64,000 bases of DNA from a virus, in the IMG/VR virus record IMGVR_UViG_3300027749_000095, positions 1 through 64,000 of that record; one strand, written 5' to 3'. A program made the translations under genes and the position numbers. Shown piece after piece: positions 21,814 through 30,314 of the stretch (position 1 is the stretch's first letter; each line of letters starts with the position of its first letter). The notes beneath the pieces are model-generated. The model saw only the letters and a list, made by a program, of their open reading frames with translations, searched no databases and was not told the DNA's origin.

Positions 21814-22989
21814 ATGACAAGTTATTTAGACCCAATTGTTGACAAGATTGTTGTTGCACGAGTTGGATTGCTGTTACGCCATCCGTTCTTTGGCAACATG
21901 GCTACCCGGCTTAGAATTGAAGATGCTACCGCTTGGTGTGCTACCGCTGCCACCGACGGACGTCACTTGTATTACAATCGAGACTTCTTCGAAGATCTAA
22001 CTGTTAAGCAGGTTGAGTTTGTTGTTGCACACGAAATCCTGCATAATGTGTTTGAGCATATGCTTCGTGTAGAAGGCCGTGATCGCAAAGTTTGGAACAT
22101 TGCCGCTGACTACACTGTTAATGGCACATTGGTACGTGATCGTATTGGTGAAGTTCCTCCAAAGATTAAAATCTTCCATGACCCAAAACACTACGGCAAA
22201 AGTTCAGAACAAGTGTACGATGAAATTTTTGGTGAGATGGATGACCAAGAATTAGATGCACTTGGAGAATTACTCGACGAGCACATTGATTGGGAGAAGG
22301 AAGGCAAAGGTCGTCCTGCATACTCAAAAGAAGAGCTCAAGCAAATCCGTGATGAGATCAAAGAAGCTATGATGACTGCGGCGCAGGCTGCGGGTGCGGG
22401 AAATGTGCCGGCAGAGATCGGGCGTATGATTAAAGAGCTTACTGAGCCTAAGATGAACTGGCGTGAAATTCTGCGTCAACAAATTCAAAGCACTATTAAA
22501 AGTGACTATACCTTTATGCGTCCAAATCGTAAGGGCTGGCATATGAGTGCTATTCTTCCGGGCACTAACTATGCCGAAACAATTGATATTTGTATTGCTA
22601 TCGATATGTCAGGGTCAATTGGAGATGATCAAGCTAAAGACTTTATTAGCGAGATCAAAGGCATTATGGAAGAATACAAAGACTACAAAATTAAAGTGTG
22701 GTGCTTTGATACCAGAGTCTATAATGAACAAGACTTTGACGGGTATAACGATGACATTATGGAATACCAAGTTAAAGGTGGTGGTGGTACTGACTTTGAC
22801 GCTAACTGGACTTACATGAAAGAACACGACATTACCCCTAAGAAGTTTATCATGTTCACAGATGGGTATCCCTGGAGCTCATGGGGTGATGAAAACTACT
22901 GTGATACAGTATTCATCATCCACGGTAATACTAGTATTGTACCACCCTTTGGAGCTCACGCTTACTATGAGTTTAGTGATAAAACTTGA
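21814..22989 (+). CDS. VWA domain / DUF2201-type metallopeptidase-like protein
   Basis: 391 residues from ATG 21814; an in-frame TTG at 21754 is the -35 element and is rejected. The N-terminal half holds VVAHEILHNVFEH (His73-Glu74-x-x-His77), a zinc-site motif typical of the DUF2201 N-terminal domain, followed by WNIAADYTVN. A charged linker (about 137-210) leads to a C-terminal VWA domain with a complete MIDAS: Asp264-x-Ser266-x-Ser268, Thr326 and Asp350 in FTDG. It pairs with the MoxR ATPase immediately upstream but has its own promoter. Such pairs usually act as chaperones or metal-dependent assembly factors; here the target is unknown. Confidence 0.87.
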   Translation: MTSYLDPIVDKIVVARVGLLLRHPFFGNMATRLRIEDATAWCATAATDGRHLYYNRDFFEDLTVKQVEFVVAHEILHNVFEHMLRVEGRDRKVWNIAADYTVNGTLVRDRIGEVPPKIKIFHDPKHYGKSSEQVYDEIFGEMDDQELDALGELLDEHIDWEKEGKGRPAYSKEELKQIRDEIKEAMMTAAQAAGAGNVPAEIGRMIKELTEPKMNWREILRQQIQSTIKSDYTFMRPNRKGWHMSAILPGTNYAETIDICIAIDMSGSIGDDQAKDFISEIKGIMEEYKDYKIKVWCFDTRVYNEQDFDGYNDDIMEYQVKGGGGTDFDANWTYMKEHDITPKKFIMFTDGYPWSSWGDENYCDTVFIIHGNTSIVPPFGAHAYYEFSDKT

Positions 22990-23539
22990 TCCTGATGCAT
23001 TCAGCGCAGGGCAAATTCAAAGTAAGATCTGGGCGGCACGTGAATTAGAACCAGTAGTGGCTCAACTAAAAATTGAGCCACTACGCATTGCCATCCTCGG
23101 TGGATGGTATGCTTTGTTGCATTTTATTTTGCAATCAAGAGAACGTGTGGCTATTGAGTATTGTAGATCATATGATATCGATGCAAGTGTGTGCATGGAT
23201 GCAAATTTGATTAATAACTCATGGGAAATAAATGATTGGCAGTTTAGATCATTCCCCCGAGATGCTAATAAAGCTACATATGACGATAACATTAATTTAG
23301 TAGTTAATACATCAACTGAGCACTTCGATAGTCAAGATTGGTTTGATCGTATTCCCAGCGGCACGCTATGTCTATTCCAAGGTAATGATCTGGACATTAA
23401 AGATCACACTCGACGTCCAACAGAGTTAGATCACTTTAAGGCGTTATGGCCATTACAGAAAGAGCTATTTTCAGGATCAATGTATTTTGATTTTAAAGAA
23501 GATTCATATACAAGATACATGACAATTGGATTAAAATAA
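22967..23539 (+). CDS. Class I methyltransferase-like (Rossmann) protein
   Basis: 190 residues from ATG 22967, which overlaps the VWA stop; the frame opens earlier inside that gene without a ribosome binding site. Pattern: LRIAILGGWYALLHFIL (motif I-like, GGWYG-type loop), EYCRSYDIDASVC (acidic end of strand 2), NLVVNTSTEHFDSQDW (motif IV-like), then TLCLFQGNDLDIKDH and a final strand YMTIGLK. The topology resembles a SAM-dependent methyltransferase, though the glycine loop is GGWY rather than GxGxG. I recall relatives in other T4-like marine phages. The substrate is unknown; base or DNA tailoring is possible. Confidence 0.65.
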   Translation: MSLVIKLDPDAFSAGQIQSKIWAARELEPVVAQLKIEPLRIAILGGWYALLHFILQSRERVAIEYCRSYDIDASVCMDANLINNSWEINDWQFRSFPRDANKATYDDNINLVVNTSTEHFDSQDWFDRIPSGTLCLFQGNDLDIKDHTRRPTELDHFKALWPLQKELFSGSMYFDFKEDSYTRYMTIGLK

Positions 23540-23817
23540 TGGCATTGAAGAACGGCAAGGTTAACATCCTTAATACATTAGATTTGAGAAAAGTTAATTT
23601 TCCCTCACCGCATTTTCATTATGCACTATTATCAAAGTATACGCCTACCTATCATAAAACAATAGATACATGGATTTATCAACATCTTAATAGTCGTTAC
23701 TATGTAGGTCAAGCTGTTGATCTAGTGGACAATACTATTGTATTTGTCACTAAGATTGGGTTTGAACAAGAGAAAGAACTTAGCTTTTTCAAACTTGCTT
23801 GCCCACATTTAATCTAA
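23539..23817 (+). CDS. Small phage protein, unknown
   Basis: 92 residues, starting on the last base of the preceding stop codon. Beta-rich with a run of aromatic residues (FHYALLSKYTPTYHKTIDTW) and a C-terminal strand-helix containing VDLVDNTIVFVTKIGF. Similar short proteins occur in T4-like phages; no function known. Confidence 0.65.
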   Translation: MALKNGKVNILNTLDLRKVNFPSPHFHYALLSKYTPTYHKTIDTWIYQHLNSRYYVGQAVDLVDNTIVFVTKIGFEQEKELSFFKLACPHLI

Positions 23818-23860
23818 CTGCTAATTAATAAGCATATATAATTTATACAAGGAGGTCATT

Positions 23861-24082
23861 ATGACTGAAGAAACAAACCAAGCAGTTGCTCCAGAAGCAG
23901 CCCCACCGCAAGAAGGGGCAGAATTAACTATTACTGATTTGAACAACATGAAATCAATCATCGATGTTGCAAGTCAACGTGGCGCATTTAAACCAAACGA
24001 AATGGTATTAATTGGACAAACTTATAATAAGTTATCTGCCTTCTTAGATACCGTAGCAAAAACAGCTAAGCCAGGAGTTTAA
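23861..24082 (+). CDS. Small conserved phage protein with strong ribosome binding site
   Basis: 73 residues: a disordered Ala/Pro/Glu-rich N-terminus, then a helical domain, LTITDLNNMKSIIDVASQRG, AFKPNEMVLIGQTYNKLSAF and LDTV. I recall this domain in many marine phages as a hypothetical of 70-100 residues. The ribosome binding site AAGGAGGT (23849-23856) is a perfect complement to the 16S tail, suggesting high expression. TATAAT at 23837-23842 could be a -10 but has no convincing -35. Confidence 0.75.
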   Translation: MTEETNQAVAPEAAPPQEGAELTITDLNNMKSIIDVASQRGAFKPNEMVLIGQTYNKLSAFLDTVAKTAKPGV

Positions 24083-24083
24083 T

Positions 24084-24737
24084 ATGCAAACCTTAAAACA
24101 TGTAGGTCGCATTAAGTCAACAGGGCGTAGATGCTTAGTAGTGTTTAGGACACTTCCCGGAGATGCATTTAGTTGTTTAATCATCCAAACAGAAAGCCTT
24201 GATCCAAGCCAACACGATTCACTTATTAATTTAGTTGAGTCGAATGCTGCGCAATCGGCAAACGAGTTTAGCGAAGTACTAGCTCGCGCATTGTTTGGAG
24301 ACGGTAGTACCATGTTGCCAAGTCTACATGCAAGAGGATTGTTAGCTAAGTTTCCAACTGATGCTATTGAGATGGTTCCAAACATGCAAGCTACAATTTT
24401 GCTGTCAGAATTGAATCAGGTTATTGCCCAACAGGCTGGGGTTAGTGTGCAAGATCTTGCTATTCGTCCTTCAGGCAAGGAAAATCTCGACGTGCAAGAA
24501 TTAGCCAAGGTAAAAGACATTAGTCCAAAGACAGGAAATACTGAGCCGCTAATGGAGCAGTATGATGCAGGTAAAACTACATCGGCAACAGTAAATGAAG
24601 ATGGTATTTTAACCGATGACTTGTTAGCTAAAAAGTATCGCAGTGATGCGGATCGTCTAAGCAAGGAAGCTGCTCAACTCCGTCGTATGGCTGAAGAATT
24701 AGTGCCTACTAAGAAAAAAACTGCTATTGAAGAGTGA
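24084..24737 (+). CDS. Conserved T4-like phage protein, unknown
   Basis: 217 residues. Compact N-terminal domain: MQTLKHVGRIKSTGRRCLVV, FRTLPGDAFSCLII, SLDPSQHDSLINLVES and a long helix; then LPSLHARGLLAKFPTDAIEM. The C-terminal ~70 residues are charged and partly coiled. I recall the MKTLKHVGRxxxTGxxxxVVFRTLPG block from T4-like cyanophages and pelagiphages as a conserved hypothetical. Its stop overlaps the GTG start of the next gene (GTGA). No catalytic residues seen. It begins one base after the preceding gene. Confidence 0.72.
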   Translation: MQTLKHVGRIKSTGRRCLVVFRTLPGDAFSCLIIQTESLDPSQHDSLINLVESNAAQSANEFSEVLARALFGDGSTMLPSLHARGLLAKFPTDAIEMVPNMQATILLSELNQVIAQQAGVSVQDLAIRPSGKENLDVQELAKVKDISPKTGNTEPLMEQYDAGKTTSATVNEDGILTDDLLAKKYRSDADRLSKEAAQLRRMAEELVPTKKKTAIEE

Positions 24738-25054
24738 CAAACGGAAAACCATTTCCTAAAGATGTCATCGAACATTGGCCCGAGGTATTTGGAGAGATTA
24801 CATTAAATGTTGTACCTCTAAAATACCTCGACTCAATTACGGTTACATTTAAAAATACAAAAGTATGGGAAATTCAAATAACTGCTAAACAGGCACAAGA
24901 AGATTGGGATTCGTTTGAAACAAATCTTAAAGAAATGCTTGCCTCGTATGAAAGTGACATAGAAAATGTAGATTTTAAACTCGATACTGAGAGGGTTAAA
25001 AAAGACATGATCAAGAATACAAACAAATTTTTAAAGAAAAGAAAATTGAGATGA
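24734..25054 (+). CDS. Conserved small phage protein, unknown
   Basis: 106 residues, GTG start overlapping the previous stop (GTGA). Segments: FPKDVIEHWPEVFGEITLNV, then PLKYLDSITVTFKNTKVWEI and a Lys-rich C-terminal helix (KKDMIKNTNKFLKKRKLR). The basic tail could bind nucleic acid. I recall similar sequences next to the preceding family in T4-like phages. The stop overlaps the thyX start by 4 bases. Confidence 0.7.
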   Translation: MTNGKPFPKDVIEHWPEVFGEITLNVVPLKYLDSITVTFKNTKVWEIQITAKQAQEDWDSFETNLKEMLASYESDIENVDFKLDTERVKKDMIKNTNKFLKKRKLR

Positions 25055-25734
25055 ATGTTAAATTAATTAGTTACAGTCAACCTACACAAGAATTTGCCGA
25101 AATGGGCGTTGACAATGCCCAGGAACTAATTGCATATTGTGCCCGTGTTAGCAATCCTGCTAATCAACTTAACACAGAAACAAGCGAAAAACTTATTAAG
25201 TATTTGGTCAAGCACCAACATTGGTCACCACTTGAAATGGTTAGTGCTTGTATTGAAATTACAACCACACGTGACATTGCTCGACAAATTTTACGTCATC
25301 GCAGTTTTAGTTTCCAAGAATTTAGCCAGAGGTATGCTGATCCAACTAAAGACTTAGATTTTGTAACTCGAGAAGCAAGACTACAAGATCCTAAAAATAG
25401 ACAAAATAGTGTTGCCACTGAAGATGAGCAACTTCAAGCAGAGTGGGAATTAATCCAACAGGCTGTCATTGGTGCTGCTAAAGAAGCCTACGAATGGGCT
25501 ATTGAAAACGGTATTGCTAAAGAACAAGCTCGTGCTGTACTGCCCGAAGGCCTTACAGAAAGTCGTTTATACATGAATGGCACACTGCGTAGTTGGATTC
25601 ACTTTATTGAATTACGCAGTGCAAACGGTACGCAAAAAGAACACCAAGAAGTAGCTGTTGCTTGTGCAAAAGCAATTGCTGCTATTTTTCCAATGGCAGC
25701 TAGTTTAGTTACTCAGGGCGTAGCGGCAATTTAA
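25051..25734 (+). CDS. thyX: FAD-dependent thymidylate synthase ThyX
   Basis: Makes dTMP from dUMP using methylenetetrahydrofolate, FAD and NADPH, replacing ThyA-type synthases. 227 residues. Signature RHRx7S: Arg82-His83-Arg84 ... Ser92 in LRHRSFSFQEFSQRYAD. Other family features: STNIGH-like KHQHWSPLEM near 54-63 and LRSWIHFIELR near 184-194, whose Arg binds the substrate phosphate. Starts by a 4-base overlap with the preceding gene. The last 26 bases overlap the 3' end of the opposing glycosyltransferase gene, and a strong terminator for this plus-strand transcript lies just downstream within that gene. Confidence 0.95.
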   Translation: MNVKLISYSQPTQEFAEMGVDNAQELIAYCARVSNPANQLNTETSEKLIKYLVKHQHWSPLEMVSACIEITTTRDIARQILRHRSFSFQEFSQRYADPTKDLDFVTREARLQDPKNRQNSVATEDEQLQAEWELIQQAVIGAAKEAYEWAIENGIAKEQARAVLPEGLTESRLYMNGTLRSWIHFIELRSANGTQKEHQEVAVACAKAIAAIFPMAASLVTQGVAAI

Positions 25735-26779
25735 CATTAAGTTTAAACTGCTCATATAACCAGGACCAGTCATTAATTTTAATTAATGCGTCCTGGTTTT
25801 CTTTATTTTCTATACCGTATTGCATACCTAACACAGCGCCTGGAATAACATATTCCCCAAATGGTCTGTCTAATCCTTTAGTAGTCCATATTGCTAATCT
25901 TTTAGCAGTTTCATCTTGATCTGATCTTGCAATAACATTGCTGACTAACTTGGCTGCTTCTCTAAATCCACTGCGCCAGGCATTCCAAGGACTAGATGCA
26001 AATCTATTAACACTTGCCACAATAGGCATAATCTTAAGTTTATTACTAAGACTAGTACTAATGTCAACTCCGTCTTTTGTTACGTCAAATAACATTTTAG
26101 GTAGCAGTTTGATAGCACCATTACCATACTCGAGATCATTTATTTCGTTGCGACTGTGCCATATATGTACTAGGTCAAAGTCATAATCTTCTACATGATA
26201 GTCAAAGTTAAATGTGTCCAGCACTTCATTGTCAGCATCAACTACCCAAAAATAATCTGTTGTAGATTGTTCTGCACAGGCCTTATGACTAAGGTAGATA
26301 TTCTTTTCACCGTATACACGTTTAGCTTGCGGAAATCTATTGCTTAATATTTGCCAGTTATCCCAACTATTGGGTTCGTTGTAGGATAGAAAAAATATAT
26401 CATAAGTTATATCTTGTTGCACTACATAATTGTTTATATATTTTAAATTTGTAAAAAACTCTTGACTTGTATCTATCTGATGAGTTTTAGGAATTAGATA
26501 ACATTGAAATTTATCAGCGTATTTTTGAAATAATTTAAACACATGTACAAATTCGCCATCCCATTTTTTAGGCTCAAACTCTATCATTGTATCTAAGGAG
26601 TCATAGCTTGAATCTATAAACCAAAAGAATTTAGTAAGAACATTTTTCTTAGCCAGATTAGCAGTGTTAGTTAATGTGCTATCAAACTCTATAAATTTAG
26701 CAAACGGATATTTTTCTATTAAGAGATTTTTACGCTCATTAAGAAGAGGTTTAGAATTATAAAATACTATATCGTACAT
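25709..26779 (-). CDS. Phage glycosyltransferase-like protein (GT-A type), two-part
   Basis: 356 residues. Residues from about 126 onward repeat the layout of the next gene upstream: YDIFFLSYNEPNSWDNW, then RFPQAKRVYGEKNI, HKACAEQSTTDYFWVVDADNEV (DADN as the DxD-type metal site), GNGAIKLLPK and WRSGFREAAKL. The first ~120 residues form another alpha/beta unit with FWFIDSSYD that looks like a decayed copy. I recall the family from T4-like marine phages as glycosyltransferase-like, presumably for modifying virion or cell-surface glycans or DNA; the substrate is unknown. Start overlaps the preceding gene's stop by one base. The 3' end overlaps thyX tail to tail. Confidence 0.7.
   Translation of the reverse strand: MYDIVFYNSKPLLNERKNLLIEKYPFAKFIEFDSTLTNTANLAKKNVLTKFFWFIDSSYDSLDTMIEFEPKKWDGEFVHVFKLFQKYADKFQCYLIPKTHQIDTSQEFFTNLKYINNYVVQQDITYDIFFLSYNEPNSWDNWQILSNRFPQAKRVYGEKNIYLSHKACAEQSTTDYFWVVDADNEVLDTFNFDYHVEDYDFDLVHIWHSRNEINDLEYGNGAIKLLPKMLFDVTKDGVDISTSLSNKLKIMPIVASVNRFASSPWNAWRSGFREAAKLVSNVIARSDQDETAKRLAIWTTKGLDRPFGEYVIPGAVLGMQYGIENKENQDALIKINDWSWLYEQFKLNVKLPLRPE
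25758..25812 (+). terminator. Intrinsic terminator inside the opposing coding sequence
   Basis: AACCAGGAC (25758-25766) pairs with GTCCTGGTT (25790-25798), and CATTAATT (25771-25778) with AATTAATG (25781-25788), a long stem with a small internal loop. On the plus strand it is followed by TTCTTTATTTTC. It would stop transcription from thyX while lying fully within the C-terminal codons of the minus-strand gene. Confidence 0.8.
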
Positions 26780-27690
26780 TATTCTTTGTCCAAAAATCCA
26801 TGACCTTTACGATACTGATTAAGGTGCACTGATTTAAAAAATTTACTAGCATCGGCATTTAAATCTGCTATCTCGAGATCGAGTGCGTTTTTCAAGCTGA
26901 CGCCATAGGTTTTGATAGAGTCTTCAAGATCTATATGTTCTACATCACTGTGCCATAGGCCGGTAAGATAATCAAAATCTCTAACCTGTATATAGTCCCA
27001 GTTAGTGCAGTTGGTCATATAACACCCGTGACGAGCACCAAGAATTGCCCAAAGCCCATTGGTTGCATCGGCGCCGACATTAAGCCAGACTCGCAAACGA
27101 TCTAAATTTTTCCAATGAATTTCTTTTTTAAATTCTTTGTTAGCAGTTTTAACGCCGCGCTCAAGTGACATCTTTACGCCTTCACGGAAGCCAGCTCTCC
27201 ATGATTGAAACGGACTTGCATTATTATATACGTCCGAAAAGCAACTATTCATTTGAATATACTCAGCATCCCAACAAAAGTCTACTTGTGCATTAGGGTC
27301 GTCTGCAGGTGCATTTTCGTGTGTTTTCATGTCTAAAACATACTGTTTAGGCCACAATTTTAGACCTCCATTGCCGTACATTAGACCGTTTACTACGTTG
27401 TACCCTGCCCAGCTAATAACACACTTAGATAAGTCTTTATGCTCATCAAAATCAATTTCTTGATTTAAGAAATCTTCCCGTACAGTATTGTCGCCGTCTA
27501 CCGTAACAAATCGATCTGTATCACTTAAACGAGCGCAGGCTTTGTGGGCGGCATCACTACCTTTAACGCCATGCACACGCTTTGCCCAAGGTACCTTCTT
27601 TAACAAATCTGCATAATTTTTTTCTGCATTTGGTTCGTCGTAACTAAGATAGATAATATCGTAATCTAAAATTTTAACTGTTTGTGTCAT
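26779..27690 (-). CDS. Phage glycosyltransferase-like protein (GT-A type)
   Basis: 303 residues. Key blocks: YDIIYLSYDEPNAEKNYADL (9-28), PWAKRVHGVKG, HKACARLSDTDRFVTVDGDNT with the putative DxD Asp-Gly-Asp, MYGNGGLKLWPK, and WRAGFREGVKM. It is paralogous to the neighbouring 356-residue protein, with no signal peptide or membrane span. The stop and start codons of the two genes overlap, so they form one unit. Metal-dependent sugar transfer is inferred from the DGD and strand order only. Length is typical for this phage family. Confidence 0.72.
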   Translation of the reverse strand: MTQTVKILDYDIIYLSYDEPNAEKNYADLLKKVPWAKRVHGVKGSDAAHKACARLSDTDRFVTVDGDNTVREDFLNQEIDFDEHKDLSKCVISWAGYNVVNGLMYGNGGLKLWPKQYVLDMKTHENAPADDPNAQVDFCWDAEYIQMNSCFSDVYNNASPFQSWRAGFREGVKMSLERGVKTANKEFKKEIHWKNLDRLRVWLNVGADATNGLWAILGARHGCYMTNCTNWDYIQVRDFDYLTGLWHSDVEHIDLEDSIKTYGVSLKNALDLEIADLNADASKFFKSVHLNQYRKGHGFLDKE

Positions 27691-28304
27691 GATATGATAT
27701 AATGTCCAACTGAGGAAAAGAATTGTTTGACAAAGACAACGGTATTCTCAACATCGCCTTCTTTGTCTGAATGATAGTATACAATTTCTCTGTCTTTCTT
27801 AATTAATTCATTTATTGAAACTTTAATAGTTCTGTAGATAAAATTCATGTTACGTTTGTCAATTATATAAATCTCAAGGGTAGTATTAAGATTATATTTT
27901 TTTAATATTTCTTTTTGATCTGTGCGTATTTGAAATCCCCATTTTTTAAATGTAGGATAATTTTCAATAGTAAACATACTGTCCCAATTAGTAACTAACG
28001 GAGCACGGGTCAGGAATACTGCTGCAATATCATCTTCATATTTAGAAATAATTCTTGGAGTATTTTGGTCAATAAATGTGATCTGAAAATCTTTAAACTG
28101 ACTTATTCCATTTAAAAAGTCTTTAATAACATCAAATTCAAACTCCACAAAGCAGTCATACACCGTACTTTCTTCATTAGTAATACTTACAATGTTGCCG
28201 GAGTCTTTATCAAAATATACTCGATAAGGTAATACTACAGTACTCAATGCTAATGACTGAGCTAACAATTCATAAGGGATAATGTCTTCTTCTGGATTAT
28301 ACAT
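27687..28304 (-). CDS. Phage protein of unknown function in glycosyltransferase operon
   Basis: 205 residues, AT-rich coding with many Ile, Asp and Lys. Starts with MYNPEEDIIPYELLAQSL, followed by a beta-rich domain (TVVLPYRVYFDKDSGNIV) and FVEFEFDVIKDFLNGI. No catalytic motif or membrane span found. It overlaps the glycosyltransferase-like genes at both ends (4-8 bases). May be an accessory to the glycosylation unit. Confidence 0.65.
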   Translation of the reverse strand: MYNPEEDIIPYELLAQSLALSTVVLPYRVYFDKDSGNIVSITNEESTVYDCFVEFEFDVIKDFLNGISQFKDFQITFIDQNTPRIISKYEDDIAAVFLTRAPLVTNWDSMFTIENYPTFKKWGFQIRTDQKEILKKYNLNTTLEIYIIDKRNMNFIYRTIKVSINELIKKDREIVYYHSDKEGDVENTVVFVKQFFSSVGHYIIS

Positions 28305-29121
28305 TTAATTTCTCAATGATCGTATCTGTAAGGAATGCATCTTCCACATAATGGAATACACCATGTTGTCTAAAATTATTTAGATACAACTCTCTAGCGT
28401 CTGTAAAATTAATTAATAATTGACTTAGACAAGAATGTGGAATAGGATCCCACCCTTGTAATGCTGGCTTTAAATGCGTAAATGTAAATGGGCTGTTTTT
28501 ATTTGTAATGATATCATCAATTCCCATTAACTTAGCAGCAATGGCTACTGATACATCAAAACTATAGAAGTTCTGCATGTTCTTAGGAGCAACTTCATAA
28601 AATATTTTATTCCAATTATTAGTAATAAATTCTAATAATTTAAAAAAATCTTCTGCAAGTTGCGATTTTTTAAAATAACACATTCCAGAGTATAAATTTG
28701 GTAAATCATTAGCTACAAACATTTTTCTATATGTGTTATCAACAACTGTACGTGATTTATAATCTACAACCGACGATGTAAAAAATAAATCTCGTTCACT
28801 AGCAAATTTCCAAACATGTTCTATATTATCTAAAACTAGCATGTCTGCATCAAGTACAATGGTTTCATCATAGGGGCTTGACCTGTAAAGTTTCCATCTA
28901 TTTTCTACTTTCCATGTGCTATTTGCAGCTGAGTCTCCAAAATAAATTGGGATAACTTTATCAAATACTTTAGAAAAACCTAGCGGTAACGAATCATTAG
29001 TAACAATACTAATATTATTAATAGTAGGCTGTGTTGCTTTAATACTCAGGGCCAGAGCATATGCTTGTCTAATATAGTCAACATCACTATTCTGAGCAAG
29101 TACTAAAAAGCCCTTACTCAT
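28297..29121 (-). CDS. GT8-like glycosyltransferase
   Basis: 274 residues. The GT-A/GT8 pattern is visible: FLVLAQNSDVDYIRQAYALA at the start (nucleotide-sugar strand-helix), ISIVTND, then PYDETIVLDADMLVLDN with Asp-Ala-Asp at about 92-94 (the DxD metal site), LYSGMCYFKKS (typical NxGxxxF-like acceptor strand) and a conserved His late in the sequence. Paralogous to the next gene upstream. The sugar and acceptor are not known. Overlaps both neighbours by 8 bases. Confidence 0.75.
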   Translation of the reverse strand: MSKGFLVLAQNSDVDYIRQAYALALSIKATQPTINNISIVTNDSLPLGFSKVFDKVIPIYFGDSAANSTWKVENRWKLYRSSPYDETIVLDADMLVLDNIEHVWKFASERDLFFTSSVVDYKSRTVVDNTYRKMFVANDLPNLYSGMCYFKKSQLAEDFFKLLEFITNNWNKIFYEVAPKNMQNFYSFDVSVAIAAKLMGIDDIITNKNSPFTFTHLKPALQGWDPIPHSCLSQLLINFTDARELYLNNFRQHGVFHYVEDAFLTDTIIEKLNV

Positions 29122-29953
29122 GTACTACTCCATCAATGCAACGAGTAAGACTAAATTTGTTCATAACATGTACATCTAGATTGCTAGTTTTAACAGCAGT
29201 ATATTCACCATTATAGTTTTTCTTTTCCACTAGAAATTTTAATTTTGACTTATCTATTTCTAATAATATATCTCTATCTAAAATATAGTTCATCTTTCCC
29301 GGCAGCGGAGCTGCAAAATCTTCGCCCATCATATGTATTGCAATGCTAAATGCAAAGTCATTTCTAAATACTGTGGAGTCTACGTTATATAACAAACGAT
29401 AGTAATTCCAATTTAATTTAATGTTTTTAATTAGATCAAAGAATGCCCATGTTACTGTGGTCTTTTTAAAATAAAATGCAGTGGCCCAATAGAACGGAAT
29501 TGAGTGTTGATTTAAATATCGAAAACTACGGTCATCACGCCAGTTGGCTAAATCAAAGCTGTCTTTATATATTAGGAAATCTTGTTGATTGTTCCATATA
29601 TTTTTTAGTGTAGGACTGCTAATGATAAAATCACTGTCAATAACCAATGTCTCATCGTAGGGAGACAAATCGCAACAATCGCTCCTTGATAAGTTTTTCC
29701 ATGTTAAAGTTTTTGCAGCCAAGGACCCGTCATAGAATTTTTTAGTCTGATGTGTCTCTGTCCATATTTCTATAATTTGATCAAACACTGATTCGGCATC
29801 AGGTTGGCTTTGGTTAATCCATCCTGCACTGTCAGTTACTAGACTCACAGGAACATCTAGATATTCTTTTACTCGTTTGGCGGCAAACACAGATATCTTT
29901 GCATAATCAATTTCTGCATTGTTTTGTGCAAATATTAAAACGCCACGTGTCAT
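29114..29953 (-). CDS. GT8-like glycosyltransferase, paralogue
   Basis: 279 residues. Parallel layout to the preceding protein: GVLIFAQNNAEIDYAKISVF, VSLVTDSAGW, then SPYDETLVIDSDFIISSPTL with Asp-Ser-Asp as the DxD site, PFYWATAFYFKKT, and a C-terminal HVMNKFSL. No membrane segment. With three other glycosyltransferase-like genes it forms a compact minus-strand operon, likely from the promoter at 30317-30345. The start overlaps the gene at 29950 by 4 bases. Confidence 0.72.
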   Translation of the reverse strand: MTRGVLIFAQNNAEIDYAKISVFAAKRVKEYLDVPVSLVTDSAGWINQSQPDAESVFDQIIEIWTETHQTKKFYDGSLAAKTLTWKNLSRSDCCDLSPYDETLVIDSDFIISSPTLKNIWNNQQDFLIYKDSFDLANWRDDRSFRYLNQHSIPFYWATAFYFKKTTVTWAFFDLIKNIKLNWNYYRLLYNVDSTVFRNDFAFSIAIHMMGEDFAAPLPGKMNYILDRDILLEIDKSKLKFLVEKKNYNGEYTAVKTSNLDVHVMNKFSLTRCIDGVVHE

Positions 29954-30297
29954 AGGGCTATTAAATCGCCAACACGGCGTTTAGATCTAATTTGATTGTA
30001 TTTTACCAAATATTCATTAGTTGCACTAAAATAGATAGAAATGATCTCGTCTAAAAACAATTTTAAATCGGGTATTTCTACTGGGATATTGTTGTCGTCA
30101 AGTACTACTGCAACGGTAGTATTGCGGGCAACTAGGGTGCTGATAAAAGTAATTAAATTTCTTTCAATAGTGAAACTTGCACCTTGAAAATAATAGATAA
30201 GACTTTGTTGAAATTCTTCAAGAATAACCTTGCGTTGATTACTCAACGTGGTCATATAATTGGCTGTTTGAAATGCTTTTTCTAATCGTTCGTCCAC
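29950..30297 (-). CDS. Conserved T4-like phage protein, unknown
   Basis: 115 residues, mostly helical: RLEKAFQTANYMTTLSNQRK, FQQSLIYYFQGASFTI, and a long C-terminal helix YFSATNEYLVKYNQIRSKR. The pattern (NYMxTLxNQxxxLxxxFxxxLIYYxxG) is one I recall in T4-like marine phages as a conserved hypothetical. Preceded by GGAGGTT as ribosome binding site and a sigma-70-like promoter with a palindrome. It is the first gene of the glycosyltransferase unit. Confidence 0.72.
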   Translation of the reverse strand: MDERLEKAFQTANYMTTLSNQRKVILEEFQQSLIYYFQGASFTIERNLITFISTLVARNTTVAVVLDDNNIPVEIPDLKLFLDEIISIYFSATNEYLVKYNQIRSKRRVGDLIAL

Positions 30298-30314
30298 AGT
30301 AACCTCCAGAGCTT

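Noticed and set aside
23837-23842. TATAAT before the gene at 23861 as a promoter
   Set aside because: No acceptable -35 at 15-19 bases; kept only as a remark in the gene entry.
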